A stretch of DNA of 22,861 nucleotides from Pelargonium cotyledonis (lineage: Eukaryota > Streptophyta > Magnoliopsida > Geraniales > Geraniaceae). The translations under genes and the position numbers were made by a program. Shown here piece after piece: positions 1 to 10,481 of the stretch; the first letter of the stretch is position 1; each line of letters begins with the position of its first letter. The notes beneath the pieces are model-generated. The model did not search any database. It saw only the letters and a program-made list of their open reading frames with translations, and had not been told where the DNA came from. The stretch spans positions 1 to 22,861 of the forward strand of contig JAYMTA010000940.1 in assembly GCA_036897625.1 (NCBI GenBank), written 5' to 3'.

Positions 1-330
1 AGTACGAAGATCAATATGGCCTAAAAATAACTTTAAACTTTAATCGAAATAAATAAAAGTAAAAAATTAATATGGATTAAGAAAATAATTTTAAGCCGAA
101 ACCTATTAAAAAAATTAAACTTTAATCCAAATAAATAAAAGTATATGTATCAATATGAACTAAACAAATAATTTAAGAACTATTTTTAAATATATTATTT
201 CAAATAATGAATGGAAAAACTAACAAAGTTAACCCACGTACTAAATTGATCCATATTTTTATTTGAGTATCAATTTGATCTTTTAAAAAATTCAGAAGTA
301 CCAAATTGATCCTTTTCTCCCATTTGAACA
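1..330. repeat. Diverged tandem repeats at left edge
   Basis: Two repeat patterns are visible. A stretch of about 29 bases beginning ttaaactttaat occurs at 33 and again at 115 with one change (period 82). The motif tnaatatgg/aac recurs near 11, 68 and 149. From 237 to about 326 a unit of about 30 bp, core gtaYYaaattgatc, occurs three times (starts near 238, 267 and 298). No reading frame or terminal repeat was seen. This is probably a worn piece of a dispersed repeat cut by the window edge; its class is unknown. Confidence 0.5.
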
Positions 331-1600
331 AATTCCATATTTTTTCTTATTCCCTCGTTAATTCTCACCTTTGATTTATTTTTTTCTTGTCATAATTACA
401 AGTAATTGTTATTGTTTATTATGGACCAACTCTTTTAACTTATATGATAGAAAGACAAATCTTATTAATACTAGTATCGTATTTGATATTTCATCAAGAC
501 TGTTTACGTGTTTTTATTCTTTTGTGAGCAAATTTTTAATTATGGTTATCATTTATGTCAATTATATTCTAGAAAATAAAAAATGGTGATGTTACTTAAA
601 AAAAACAAAAGTTAATATGACAAGTAATTGAGCAACATGTGATGTCCGAGCGCTACATTGACACTTATTATCGAAAGTCCAAATACGTGAAGACACCTTC
701 GAAGAATTCAAAAACATTGGGTAAAACTCAGTCATGGCTGCAAGACGCCAAAGATAATTGTTCATATTTTTATCAGTAATAATCTTGGAGTATTGAGATT
801 AAAATTTGAGACCGACTATAATTGATGGGCCTTCTAGTCCAAATAAATATAAGACTTCCTGATTGCCCGATGTGATAGTGCACATTTTGAATGGGAGAGA
901 TTATGATTTTGTCTGATGTGAAACTAGTAGAGTGTTACATGAAGTTGTTTTGATAATATGTGATATAGATTTGTGAATAAGACAACACCTAATGACCTAA
1001 AAGGTCTAAGAAATGCACATAGCAAACACCACTCAATAGTAGTATTCCAATTCTCTTTATAATTTTCAATTTTGACAAACCCTTCTTTTCAAGTATTTTT
1101 CATTTGCTTTAAAATACTTATGTTGAAAATTTTCATTGGACATCTTTCAAGAGATTGTTTGATTATCACCAAACAAATATACTATATTCAAACAAAGAAT
1201 TTCAATTAAGTTAGTAATTTTTTTTAAACAAATATAATTTAAAACTGACTCAATGAATCAACTTTACCGTTCAATGAGTGAATTGATTATTGACCATGAC
1301 GGAACTAAAGATAAGCTGCATGTATCAAACAATAAATCTTTTAGCTCGATAAATATCGAATTTTTAACCGTTGAAATGGGGTTAATGTTGTGTGCATATA
1401 CACATCTAAAACTGAAATTAAAGTCAATTTCATTTTTAATTTAATATAGAAATTAAAAGAAATATGCCTATTACTTTGGACCACTGGCTCAGCTACTGCA
1501 CATTAGATTATAAAATTTTAAAACATCCACGACAGAGAGGAGGAGAAGCAAAATCTAAAGAGACAAACAACCATGTTATTTCATTGAATTCTCAGCAACT
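331..1600. other. AT-rich spacer upstream of the HIPP gene
   Basis: No gene can be supported here. The open frames at 371-589 and 1253-1444 are short, have AT-driven composition, and match nothing I recognise. Some stretches (about 630-900) are less AT-rich and may be decayed transposon sequence, but no terminal repeats or conserved motifs were found. Confidence 0.5.
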
Positions 1601-1655
1601 ACCATATTTTTTTCAACCAATCAAAAGAGCCTAAAGTGGATAATCATACATCTGA

Positions 1656-1661
1656 CACGTG
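1656..1661. promoter_or_regulatory. G-box / ABRE-core CACGTG upstream of HIPP
   Basis: The palindrome CACGTG lies in the context gaCACGTGca, about 50 bp upstream of the TATA box and 170 bp upstream of the start codon. G-boxes with an ACGT core bind bZIP and bHLH factors, and the ACGTG core is the usual abscisic-acid response element. HIPP26-type genes are reported as responsive to drought, salt and ABA, so the site is plausible. That it functions is inferred. Confidence 0.5.
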
Positions 1662-1707
1662 CACAATCACAAAAAATAAACGGCCGTGATTTAATTGAGA
1701 GGATGAC

Positions 1708-1718
1708 CTATAAATATA
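1708..1718 (+). promoter_or_regulatory. TATA box of the HIPP gene
   Basis: The sequence ctataaatata is a near-ideal plant TATA box about 120 bp before the ATG at 1830. Transcription would be expected to begin about 30 bp downstream, near 1740, giving a leader of about 90 nt. I see no ATG in that leader. Confidence 0.65.
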
Positions 1719-1829
1719 TGAAGAAGCATCACAAAAACATCATCACTCGTTTGTTTTCACTCTCTCAGACACAAAAAAGAACTTGCTCAAAACATATTTG
1801 GTCACTTTTTCTTTCATAAATTTCTCAGA

Positions 1830-3363
1830 ATGGGTGCTTTGGATCATATTTCCCATCTCTTTGATTGCTCGAGTGGTCATGGCAGCTCCAAGCTCAAGAA
1901 ACGCAAGCAATTGCAGGTCTGTGTTCTTATGCTTTTTTTTGCCTCAGATTCTTCACTCTGGTGTTAAATTTCCAAGTAAATCTTGTTGAATTTATGTTTT
2001 TTGATGTGAGTTCTCAACTGGGTTTTGCTTTGATTCGTGGGATATGAACCTGTATTTATTTATTTTCCCAGAAAATTGAGTCATCAAGCTGAGCAGTGGA
2101 TTCAGATTTTGAAATCACAACTACTATGGTTTTTTTTTTTTTTTGTTTCTTTTGAGGTGTTAAAGTTTGATTCTTTGCGAGTTGTCTTTGTCTGTTTCTT
2201 CTCTTGAAAGCATTGATTTCACTTTGTGCCCAAAACAAAAACAGGACACAGAAACAGAAATGGCTATCTGTTTCCTTCCCACTAACCAACAATAATGTCC
2301 TATACTTTTACCCACTTTTGCTTTTCAAATTGCAAATGAATACCCTATATTTTAACCCTATTTGCAGATAGCTCCTATACTTTTTTTGGCTACAACAACA
2401 ATGTATTTACATTTTGCACTAAACTCTACTAGATTTCACGACGTTTTACGTTTACAAATTCATTGAGATAGAGACGAGAGATAGTTAACGAGATATTATA
2501 TAACTCTTTGAGTGACATTCATTTCTCTTTAACATGATAACTTTTATCCCAAAACTATAGGCTTATTATTTCATTGGAAAACAAGTATGTAAGAACTCAA
2601 GAGTTTGTTAATAGTCTTGGCTTATACTCCAATAATCCGAGAAACACATTTCTCTAGTTGCGTACGAAGATTATATTTATGGATTTAAACTTGTTTGGAT
2701 GGAGTTGGGATCGGGTTATAACAAGATAGGAGAACTATCCCTAATCTCTATATTGTGTGCTTCAATTGACCATTGGGTCTCCATTTCGTAATCTCTATTA
2801 TTTTAGTCCCATCCCTAGAGACTGACCATGAAAGGGCAAACAGGAAGACACTAGTGTTTCAATTCTAGTATAGTTTGGAATCAAATATCACATAATGCAC
2901 CCTCTAATTTTCTTTTTATGTGACAAAGCAAGTCGATTTTCTTGTGATCATGTGGAAATGGTTTTGTTACTTTGATTAGACGGTAGAGGTCAAGGTGAGA
3001 ATAGATTGCGAGGGTTGTGAGCACAAAGTGAAGAGGGCCGTGGAGGGAATGAAGGGTGTGAAGCAAGTAGACGTGGAGCGCAAAGCAAACAAGGTTACAG
3101 TGGTTGGATATGTAGACCCCTCTAAGGTTGTGTCAAGGATAAGCCACCGGACAGGGAAGAAGGCTGAGATCTGGCCTTACGTGCCATATGATGTGGTGGC
3201 TCACCCTTACGCCGCTGGGGTGTATGACAAGAAGGCGCCGGCTGGGTACGTGCGCAATGTGCAGGATCCACAGCTTGCTCAACTTGCTCGTGCTAGCTCG
3301 ACTGAAGTAAGGTACACGACAGCTTTTAGCGACGAGAACCCAGCTGCCTGTGTGGTAATGTGA
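1830..3363 (+). CDS. Heavy-metal-associated isoprenylated plant protein, HIPP25/26 type
   Basis: Two coding exons, 1830-1916 (29 codons) and 2980-3363, joined across a 1063-nt GT-AG intron in phase 0, give 156 aa. The N-terminus MGALDHISHLFDCSS and the basic run KLKKRKQLQ precede a single HMA domain (about residues 30-95). Its metal site is DCEGC, Cys39 and Cys42. The C-terminus CVVM (Cys153) is a CaaX box for prenylation. The conserved family stretches WPYVPYDVVAHPYA and SSTEVRYTTAFSDENPAAC are present, and length fits the family (about 150 aa). HIPPs bind heavy metals such as Cd, Cu or Zn and act at membranes or in the nucleus; HIPP26 binds the zinc-finger homeodomain factor ATHB29. The RIDCEGCE wording and the neighbours lean toward HIPP25, but 25 and 26 cannot be separated by eye. 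The start is fixed by the family N-terminus and the first in-frame ATG. Confidence 0.93.
2297..2390. repeat. Degenerate short repeats in the HIPP intron
   Basis: Three related motifs, tcctatacttttaccc, ccctatattttaaccc and tcctatacttttttt, follow one another at irregular spacing inside the intron. 'Cctatactttt' runs of this kind are common in plant dispersed repeats. A T-run (from about 2129) lies just upstream. No element boundaries could be set. Confidence 0.4.
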
Positions 3364-3589
3364 AAGATGGATGCAGAATTGTGTTGAAATAGATATTGTG
3401 TTGTGCAATGTCTGTCATAGGATGTGTTGGTTTTGTGTATTGTTTGTAGTTCTGGTTTGCAGAAGTGGTGGCTAGTAGTGTAATTTTGTGTTGAATTGAA
3501 TGTAATGGTGTAATTTGAATGTCTTTATTGTAAATCAAATTAATAATGTGTCTCTTGTATTTGCACCTCAAAAGGATTGACAATGAGGA

Positions 3590-5220
3590 TTTTACGTTGT
3601 GTTCATTGTTTGAAATTATAGTACAAAATTTACACGTCAGACGTATATCTAAAATGAATCAAGTTCGAAACACAAATTTTGTAAAATTCACCACCTAAAT
3701 AACGAAAGATGTTTCCCAAGTCAGGATTCAAGACTGACGCGATCAACACTTGCAAAAATTGTGTGGAACTAACTTGTTTAAGGATAAATCCACACCATTT
3801 TTCAATTATGGACCAAAATACCCTTGTTTGTAAATACTATTTCTTCTGTTTGTTGTTGTAAATTTTCATTTATTTAATGAGATTGGAGCCCACATTAAAT
3901 GACCTCTACTTTCCTCCTCCCACCAGCACCAATCCACCATTACCGCCATCACCAGCAACACTTAATTAGTTTTCATATGTTTCACTCACACTCTGCATCA
4001 TCAACCCATCTCTTGATGTTCGATAAAAACATGCCCAGACTTTTATCATATGATGCTCATATTGTCTTAATCGTACATACATAATTATTTATTTACTCTA
4101 GTTATTTCACATGCCTTTTAGATTATGAGAGACATGGAAATTGAAATTAAGAATTGCATAAATAAACAAAATGCTCATATGAAAAAAGCAGTGAAAGTGA
4201 AAAAGAAAAGAAGAAGAAAAGGATTTTCTTTCATTTCATTACCAAAATAGCATTCATGTTATCCTAACTTATGCCTCAAATTGTTGTTAAATTGCTCTCT
4301 GCATATGACCATTTTGTTCTATTTTCTAGATGATTATCCATCTTAGAATAAATTGAGATTTCCGGGCAATTTTATTTTCTTGATCCATTTGGCATGGAGC
4401 AAAAGAGATATTGAAGACATGAGACACAAGAACAAAGTTTTTCTTTTCTTTTTAAAACTCAAAATTACATTATAGTTTGTGGATTTTTCAAGTGAGTGAC
4501 TTGTCAACATACTCATATACTATTTTGTATTTTTATAAGCTCGTATTCTAATTTGTTAATTTGCAGCTTTTTTGAAGCACAAAAGATAACCTAGAACATA
4601 AAAGCTCAAAATTTTATATTCACACACAGCTCTAACCTTAATTGGCTTTGCACAACTCACTTCTCTCTTCAACTTGCAAGAAAAAATTGTCACAAGAAAG
4701 GCCATGTGTGGGAGAAGAAAAAGAAATTAAATAAAAACAAAATTTATAATTCCATTTATTACATACCGTAGTTATTGTCAACGTGATTCTCTCATTATGA
4801 TTGGGAATATGAGAAGGCAAAATAGAAGGTAAGGATAATTTTGTTGAAAAAGTTAAAAAGGTGTGGATTTAGTCTTTCATAGTTTGGATTTATCACCTTT
4901 GGTGGGAGGAGAATCTTTTGTAAGTTAAAATTGCTATATATTAGGTTTTGTTGGAATAAAATATTATTGCTTTACAATTATAAGAGAACCAAACATTTTT
5001 TTTGTTTTTTTTTTAAGAGATGGAGGGCAAAAGATGCAAGCATATACTCTTCTTTCAACAAAGCTAATTTGGAAAGAAGAGTATATATATATATATCAGA
5101 GAAGAGTTCATCTATAGGTGGAATGAGAGTTCCTCTGTAAAATTTATAGGTGCTCTACTCTAAAATTAGAGAAGACATTTTGATCCCAAACCTCCAGGAA
5201 ACAAATATATAACACAAATT
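3590..5220. other. Spacer, no gene seen
   Basis: This is mostly AT-rich sequence downstream of the HIPP gene. The short frames at 3899-4084, 4638-4820 and 4931-5140 show no domain and no codon signature. The only clear structure is the inverted repeat at 5042-5086. Confidence 0.5.
5042..5086. repeat. Perfect 15-bp inverted repeat (hairpin)
   Basis: The left arm atatactcttctttc (5042-5056) is exactly complementary to the right arm gaaagaagagtatat (5072-5086), with a 15-nt loop. A short (TA)n run follows to 5096. Transcribed RNA would fold into a stem. No U-run terminator or gene end is adjacent, and no longer inverted element was seen around it. Confidence 0.75.
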
Positions 5221-6060
5221 TTTGCAAGCTCAAGTACAGAAAATAGTCCTAACTGATTTTTAGGTTGGGACAGATCTACCATGGAAGCCAAAGATGACCA
5301 AATCAGGTCGGGCAACCATCACATTTTGCATCTAAACCCGCCATCCAACCCGCATCAATTAGGCTTTTCCAAAGTCGGAAAATGAAAAAACCTTATCCGA
5401 AATCCCTACACCCATTTCTCAGTAAAATAGATATCCTGAAATAACTGACCAAGAATTGGAATGAAAAGAGCCAATCACATTACATTACTTCCCACCTTCA
5501 CTTTTGCTTATACAACAGGTGATAGAGGGCTACATGAGTTATTACCTTACTTGCCAATTGCAAGGCAACGAACTGCACACTCGTGTTTCCATAACTGGTG
5601 GATGGCATGAAAGCACTTTGCACTTCGGTTACAAAACAATGCTTCACCAGATGGCGACGGGGAATCACAATGAGAGGCAAAATATTACTAGTGATCTGAT
5701 TCTGAAAGCAAACCAAAACCAAAACTAATATGATAAAGCTTCAACCAATGAGAACTCCTAGCCTTATACTCGACACAGTTCAAAGCAGAACTAAAATCAC
5801 AAATGGTGCTTCAATCTTTCCTTATAGCCATACACAAATATTACAAGTTTGTTCTTAGAAAGTGAGATTTATAACTCGCATAGCCAAGGTTCGTGTTATT
5901 GAAACATGAAAGACATCCTATCTTTTCTAAATTTGCAATTCAGCAATCGAGAATTCATACAACTTACAAAGAGAAGAAGAACCATCAATACAGAAAGGTA
6001 AACAGAAAACACATGTTCCGCCAAGAACTTGTCATATCTGAAAGAAAATCAGCAGAGCAA
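5220..6060. other. Less AT-rich spacer of unknown nature
   Basis: This stretch has visibly higher GC than its flanks, especially at 5260-5400 and 5500-5700. Overlapping open frames of 74 codons run on both strands (5504-5728 + and 5498-5722 -). Neither resembles a family I know, and both may be chance. It could be a decayed gene, a non-coding transcript, or extended 3' sequence of the bZIP gene to its right. I cannot decide. Confidence 0.3.
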
Positions 6061-6062
6061 CT

Positions 6063-6161
6063 GAAGTAGCTAATATATATTTAGAGATAGTGAAAAAAGA
6101 GAGGCAAAAATTGAAGTGACTAATAATATATGTTTAGAGATAATAAAAATGAGGCCGAAAC
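6063..6161. repeat. Two-copy tandem duplication, unit about 50 bp
   Basis: The unit gaagtRRctaat...ttagagata...gagg begins at 6063 and again at 6113 with moderate divergence. It lies in the probable distal 3' flank of the bZIP gene. Confidence 0.6.
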
Positions 6162-6423
6162 AAAAAAGTAGTACAGAGCCCATGGAAACCAAAATGTTGG
6201 TTTCCACAAGCAAGAAGACTGTTTCTCCGCATAACAAAAACATTTATGTAGACATCAATGAACCAGAGCACCAACTAGAATAGAAAATTAACCACCAGAA
6301 GTTTTGCTTCATAGCCAGCACTGGGACCTAGAAACCCATGTAGAGGGGTTGAAAAAGAAAGAAGAAAATAAACAAATTAATAGCACAAAACAACCTGATA
6401 TCTGATGCTGCAGTTCAAAAACT

Positions 6424-6434
6424 ACTATTTATTG
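6424..6434 (-). terminator. Probable polyadenylation signal of the bZIP gene
   Basis: On the minus strand the canonical hexamer AATAAA (context gcAATAAAtag) lies about 30 nt past the stop codon at 6462. Another AATAAA lies about 60 nt further on. Poly(A) signals in plants are loose, so the actual cleavage site is unknown. Confidence 0.45.
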
Positions 6435-6461
6435 CTTGAGACTATATACAGGAACAGCTCT

Positions 6462-7987
6462 TCAACCTGCCATTGCTGCACGAGCTCCTCCTATAGCATC
6501 AATTCAATGGAGATTTTGATCAGTTTATGACAGCCATAAAAATAAGAGGTCAAACTAATGAAAGTTGTTTTACTATAGTTTACTTTAAAAAAAATGAAAA
6601 TTAGTAAATATAATTCAAGTTCAAATGCTCCAAAAGGAAGAAAGAACTTGACATATGCATGGGTTGATCACTTGATTCTATATAGACGAATACACTTTCT
6701 TAATAACTATGATGGTTTGTTTGGGGTGAGGAGGAGGATGCCAAACAAGGAATATAAGGCTTCCATCCATCCATATATGCAAGAAAAAACATGATAGGGT
6801 CCTTAGGGATAATCAAGAGTGTGACCCTTCATTTTTGCATATGTAATGTTAAATAATAAAAAATATATCAAACAATCCACCAGCTATACCCTTATTACCA
6901 CATAGAGGGCACAATACTATTTAGGTTCGACTACTTAATTAAATGTCATGGGTAAGAAAGAAGTGCTTTAATGGCTATCAAAGTATCTACTTTCAAAAGG
7001 AAGAACCATCAACAATTAAACAAGAAGAACGGCAGCAGTAAGCACCATATCTCATTCTTTAACTAGATAATAGTCTTGAAACAGTTTTTTTCCTTCAGAT
7101 AAATTGCTAATTTCGTCAAATTAATTATAAATTTATAATATATCTATCATAAAACAAAGGAGGAAAAGAAGTCTAATTTATATAAAAAAAAAAGAACAAA
7201 GGGTTTCACCTTTCCTCTTACTTGGGCCAGATGGATTGACGCTAGCATCACCATTTCCGATTGTACAACCAGGAAGATCCTTAAACCCAGAGTTTTGGCT
7301 AGCCAAACACTGCAGATCCTCAAACTCACAACCACCAAGAATTTGCCCGTTTAAGGCAGTATCTCCTCCAGTTTTGCCTTCCCCTCCTGGGTGAAGACAA
7401 TAAACCTGATCATTACACTGCATGTTACACGGATTCACCACATAAGCAGCTGGCAGATTTGTGTTTCCCAGGTTCGGATTAACTGGTTTCTGATACGGAA
7501 AAGATCCAACCTCGCCCTCAATTCTCCCCCTTATGTCCACAAGCAAGCACTTAAGCCTTGCAATCTCAGACTCCAATGCAGCCTGCCCCTGCAACCTCTT
7601 GAGCAACTGCTGATTGACAGCCCTTAATCTCACAACCTCATCCTCCAAAGAAGCAGCCCGAGCCTTCTTCTTCTCACGGTACTTGCGCACAGCTTCCCGA
7701 TTACCCAGAGGACGCTTCTTTGATTTTTTCTCTGCGGACTCTGCAGTGTCTTCACTTCCAACCTTATCATCAGATGGACCAGACAAGACTTTGGTGTGCA
7801 CATGGAAACAAGTATGCGTGTGCGATAAATCAGGGCCAGGAGGGTTGCAAGTGTGGGTGTGCATGCAGGCATGATTATCCTTGAGTAGTTCATCAAAGAA
7901 ACTGTCCATTGAGCAGCTCGGCAACTCACCTATGTTTGAACCTGAAATCACTTCATGGTTCGAAAAATCCAACTCCCCGTCGTCCAT
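6462..7987 (-). CDS. Group F bZIP transcription factor, zinc-deficiency regulator (bZIP19/23 type)
   Basis: Coding exon 7987-7210 joins a 29-nt last exon 6490-6462 across a 719-nt GT-AG intron, giving 268 aa ending KRKGGARAAMAG. The N-terminus MDDGELDFSN and the ELPSCSMDSFFDELL block are family hallmarks. A Cys/His-rich region (about residues 39-66, with CMHTHTC and SHTHTCFHVHT) is the zinc-sensor motif reported for Arabidopsis bZIP19/23. The basic region (about 93-110, NREAVRKYREKKKA) precedes a leucine zipper (about 113-150). In Arabidopsis these nuclear factors bind RTGTCGACAY elements and switch on ZIP transporters and nicotianamine synthase when zinc is low; metal binding by the Cys/His region represses them. 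Nothing in the basic region or sensor looks damaged. If the last intron is retained, translation ends ETLCSFFFI instead (stop near 7178). The gene is an orthologue of bZIP19 or bZIP23; I cannot tell which. Confidence 0.93.
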
Positions 7988-7989
7988 TG

Positions 7990-8499
7990 CTAAACAAAAT
8001 TGCCAATGAAAAGCAAACTCTGGCTAAGGAGTGATAAATTTAGGTTCTTGACAATGACCCAGTCGACAAATTGTTCTTCTTATCCCTATTTTCCATCAAC
8101 CTAGAAACACCCAGAGGAGAAAATTGAACTTCTCAATAAATTAAAGCTCTAAAACAAGAAACCACCACAACAATTGTATCAAAATTCAGCATTCCAGTAC
8201 AGACTCATATTGTGAAATAAGAACAGCAAACACAGAGAAACAGCTTTTAACTTCAATTCAAGGTCCAATAGCCAAAAAAGAAAATGGGCATAATCAATCA
8301 AGAACAAAATGTGCAAATAACATCAAATCAATCGATTAGGAGAATAATTCGATGCGATTACAGCAAAGACAATTTACACTGACAAGAAATTAAAAACCCT
8401 AAACAGAACCAAGTGTGATGCTCAAGCGATGAAGTGTGAGGTGGTGATTGACCCAGAAGCTAGAAAGCAAGAAACCCTAGAAAGCAAAAATGGACGTAC
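7990..8499 (-). other. Leader (5'UTR) intron of the bZIP gene
   Basis: Read on the minus strand, the donor gtacgt (8499-8494) follows tttctg. The acceptor ttttgtttag ends at 7990, two bases before the ATG. The 510-nt interval has no in-frame extension of the protein. The leader exon from 8500 to about 8565 contains no ATG. The model is inferred from splice consensus. Confidence 0.6.
8394..8480 (+). promoter_or_regulatory. Two telo-box motifs (AAACCCTA)
   Basis: AAACCCTAAA lies at 8394-8403 and AAACCCTAG at 8472-8480, in the same orientation and 78 bp apart, both inside the predicted leader intron. Telo-boxes near plant transcription starts bind telomere-repeat-binding MYB factors and are linked to growth genes and Polycomb recruitment. 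Activity here is inferred. Confidence 0.45.
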
Positions 8500-8590
8500 C
8501 AGAAACGACCGGTGGAGAGTGCAGAGATTCCACAAAGACTCGTCCTTTTTTTCTCCGAAGTCAGAGAATACAGAAAGCCACGGTTCTGCA

Positions 8591-8600
8591 AAATTTATAC
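8591..8600 (-). promoter_or_regulatory. Probable TATA box of the bZIP gene
   Basis: On the minus strand the sequence gtataaattt lies about 90 bp upstream of the predicted leader-exon donor at 8500. Transcription would start near 8565. The motif and its distance are right, but AT-rich flanks make chance matches likely. Confidence 0.45.
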
Positions 8601-8771
8601 GTACTTGGGGGCAACTCAGAAAATTTAATAAAAAATGTTAGAGAAATTATACTGTACTAGCAGCACCAGGGTTGTAGATGCATATGGGCCCACCATATAA
8701 TAGTGTACTTGCTAAACAAGATTTTATGATCAACCCGTACTCCCTAAATAAGCTAGGGATCACCGCAGCGA

Positions 8772-8970
8772 GCAATGCTATATCTATAAAATTAATTTTA
8801 TAAAATAATGTGTCAGTAGATGAAATATGATACATCAAATATGATATTGGTGAGTTGGTCGATTTATAACGCGCTACATGTGTAATAAGTCTAATAAAGT
8901 GGGCGCTCCGGGCCAAAAATTCATGGAAGGATAGTGGTATCATATGTGTCGGGTTGTTATTCGTTAAATT
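8772..8970. mobile_element. MITE-like fragment
   Basis: The segment starts gcaatgctatatctata and contains an 18-bp perfect palindrome, tataaaattaattttata (8785-8802), then a run of short phrases (gatgaaatatgatacatcaa) of the kind found in plant miniature inverted-repeat elements. The end part (8922-8968, atggaag...gtatcatatgtg...gttattcgttaa) recurs in altered form at 22795-22834. A matching terminal inverted repeat and target duplication were not found, so it may be truncated or composite. Confidence 0.4.
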
Positions 8971-10440
8971 TAATTTTACTGTTTGTCACGTAGATTGCCA
9001 CATCATTTTGTACAAAATTTGGGATGTTTAGCATTTTTTTCGTTATCGGTTCAAACACACTTCAATAATGATATAAAAAAATGATTACATCAAACCAAAT
9101 TGGATAAAAAAAATCATTCCTTATAAGATTTGGATAAATAAAAAATAAAAAATAGAGAAAAACCGGGTTGATATTGCCTTTTAACATGTTTATTGTTATG
9201 GCAGCTATTTTTTCTGGTGGGCGTGCAAGGCAGGCGTCTTTCAATTGTGGAGGACGTATTCGATTGTGGGATGAATTAGTCTAATATGGTTGGTAGCAAA
9301 GTTTTAATGGAAGGTTATTGATCGTTTTTTTTTTTTTTTGATTGAATCTCTCTTTAACTTTCAATACATATGCCAAGTTTCATCACCGGTATGGAAGTCG
9401 ATGAACGGTGTAACCAACTTAGAGTGGTGAAGGCAAGGCTCAAGGGTCACAGTTCATGTTTGATCGCATGAAGGATAGCAATGAGTGTTAACTGAGTGAC
9501 GACGAATATTTAATAATCATAGGTTAGTATGAAAGAAGTTGAAAGTGAGAGATTAGTTTTTAATAGTGATCTAGTTTAAGTCAAGTCATAAAGACTGATC
9601 ACCAAATCTGTTGAGACAACCAATCTCATACCAGAGGGCCCATGTCACCATATCAACAAAACATACATCTAGTCCGAAGAAAAAAAGTCAATGTAATTAG
9701 TGAGATTTTACCTCTCTATATTCTCCTATAGATACTTTATGTACGTTCTTTTGAGAAAATGTATACAATTTTCACAAATAGCAGTTGGTTTGAAGTTAAG
9801 GACTATTGATTTAGTCATTGTGGAGCAACATTTAGTGCTTTATGTGGAAACCAATTCAAATTGTATTGTCAAGGAACGTTTCCACTTGTTGATAGATCCA
9901 CATGGAAGAACAAGTGTTGTTCTTGTATCTCCGCTCATAGCAATATGCCCAGGAAACATCTATCACCAGAGAAAATATTGAGGTCCCACTCGTTCAAGTT
10001 TTGACGCAACATTTAGAGTGACTATGGGAGGAACAAAAATTATTCAAAGACAACCAACCCTCGTTAGACCACTGACAAAATTGGTTTTACCAGATTTGTT
10101 CATCTTTAAGACGAAGTTCTTTAACAAAAAGTTTTTATATGTCATACTCACCAATTCAAACACCGCGCCCAGAGCACAAAGACCAAGAACTGCTCTAGAG
10201 CTAAGGAGTAACGACTTTCATGACATCAACAACTATTGATCGAGCAGTATAAACACTTGTGCACAACCGTGAGGTATTGAATACGAGACACCTCTAAGGA
10301 CGTTGTGCTTTGTTGTAATAGTGTGTGATAATTTAACAACTTTTTAATGTTAAGCAAAAAGTTGACCGAGTCAACCCTAATATTCCATTTCAAATATAAA
10401 GATTAAGTGAATTAAACCTAACCAAAAAAAAAATTTATTT
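8971..10440. other. Spacer between bZIP and Lys/Glu-rich gene, no gene seen
   Basis: There is a T-run (from about 9326) and several moderately GC-rich stretches (9380-9480, 9880-10220). The open frames at 9700-9981 and 10018-10239 have no recognisable domain. Worn transposon sequence is likely but no boundaries can be given. Confidence 0.4.
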
Positions 10441-10481
10441 ACGCAGTCAAATAAAAAGGGAAAAATGTGACTCAATCTCCT

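Noticed and set aside
1783..2047. Open frames across the HIPP leader and first exon
   Set aside because: They are out of frame with the HIPP start at 1830; the 1783 frame begins with TTG, and both run into the intron.
3133..3583. Minus-strand open frames over the HIPP second exon and its 3' flank
   Set aside because: They are antisense to the conserved HIPP exon and have no recognisable content.
7147..7929. Other-frame open frames across the bZIP exon (both strands, for example 7391-7627, 7614-7874 and 7630-7929)
   Set aside because: They are shadows of the bZIP reading frame, which carries the recognised domains.
8062..8067. GTCGAC palindrome in the bZIP leader intron as a zinc-deficiency response element
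   Set aside because: Only 7 of 10 positions fit RTGTCGACAY (GTCGACA without the outer bases), so self-regulation by the bZIP is not supported.
9380..9500. Possible second tRNA-derived SINE head
   Set aside because: A ggtgaaggc-like phrase and a loose B-box-like phrase occur, but neither box fits well and there is no body, tail or target duplication.
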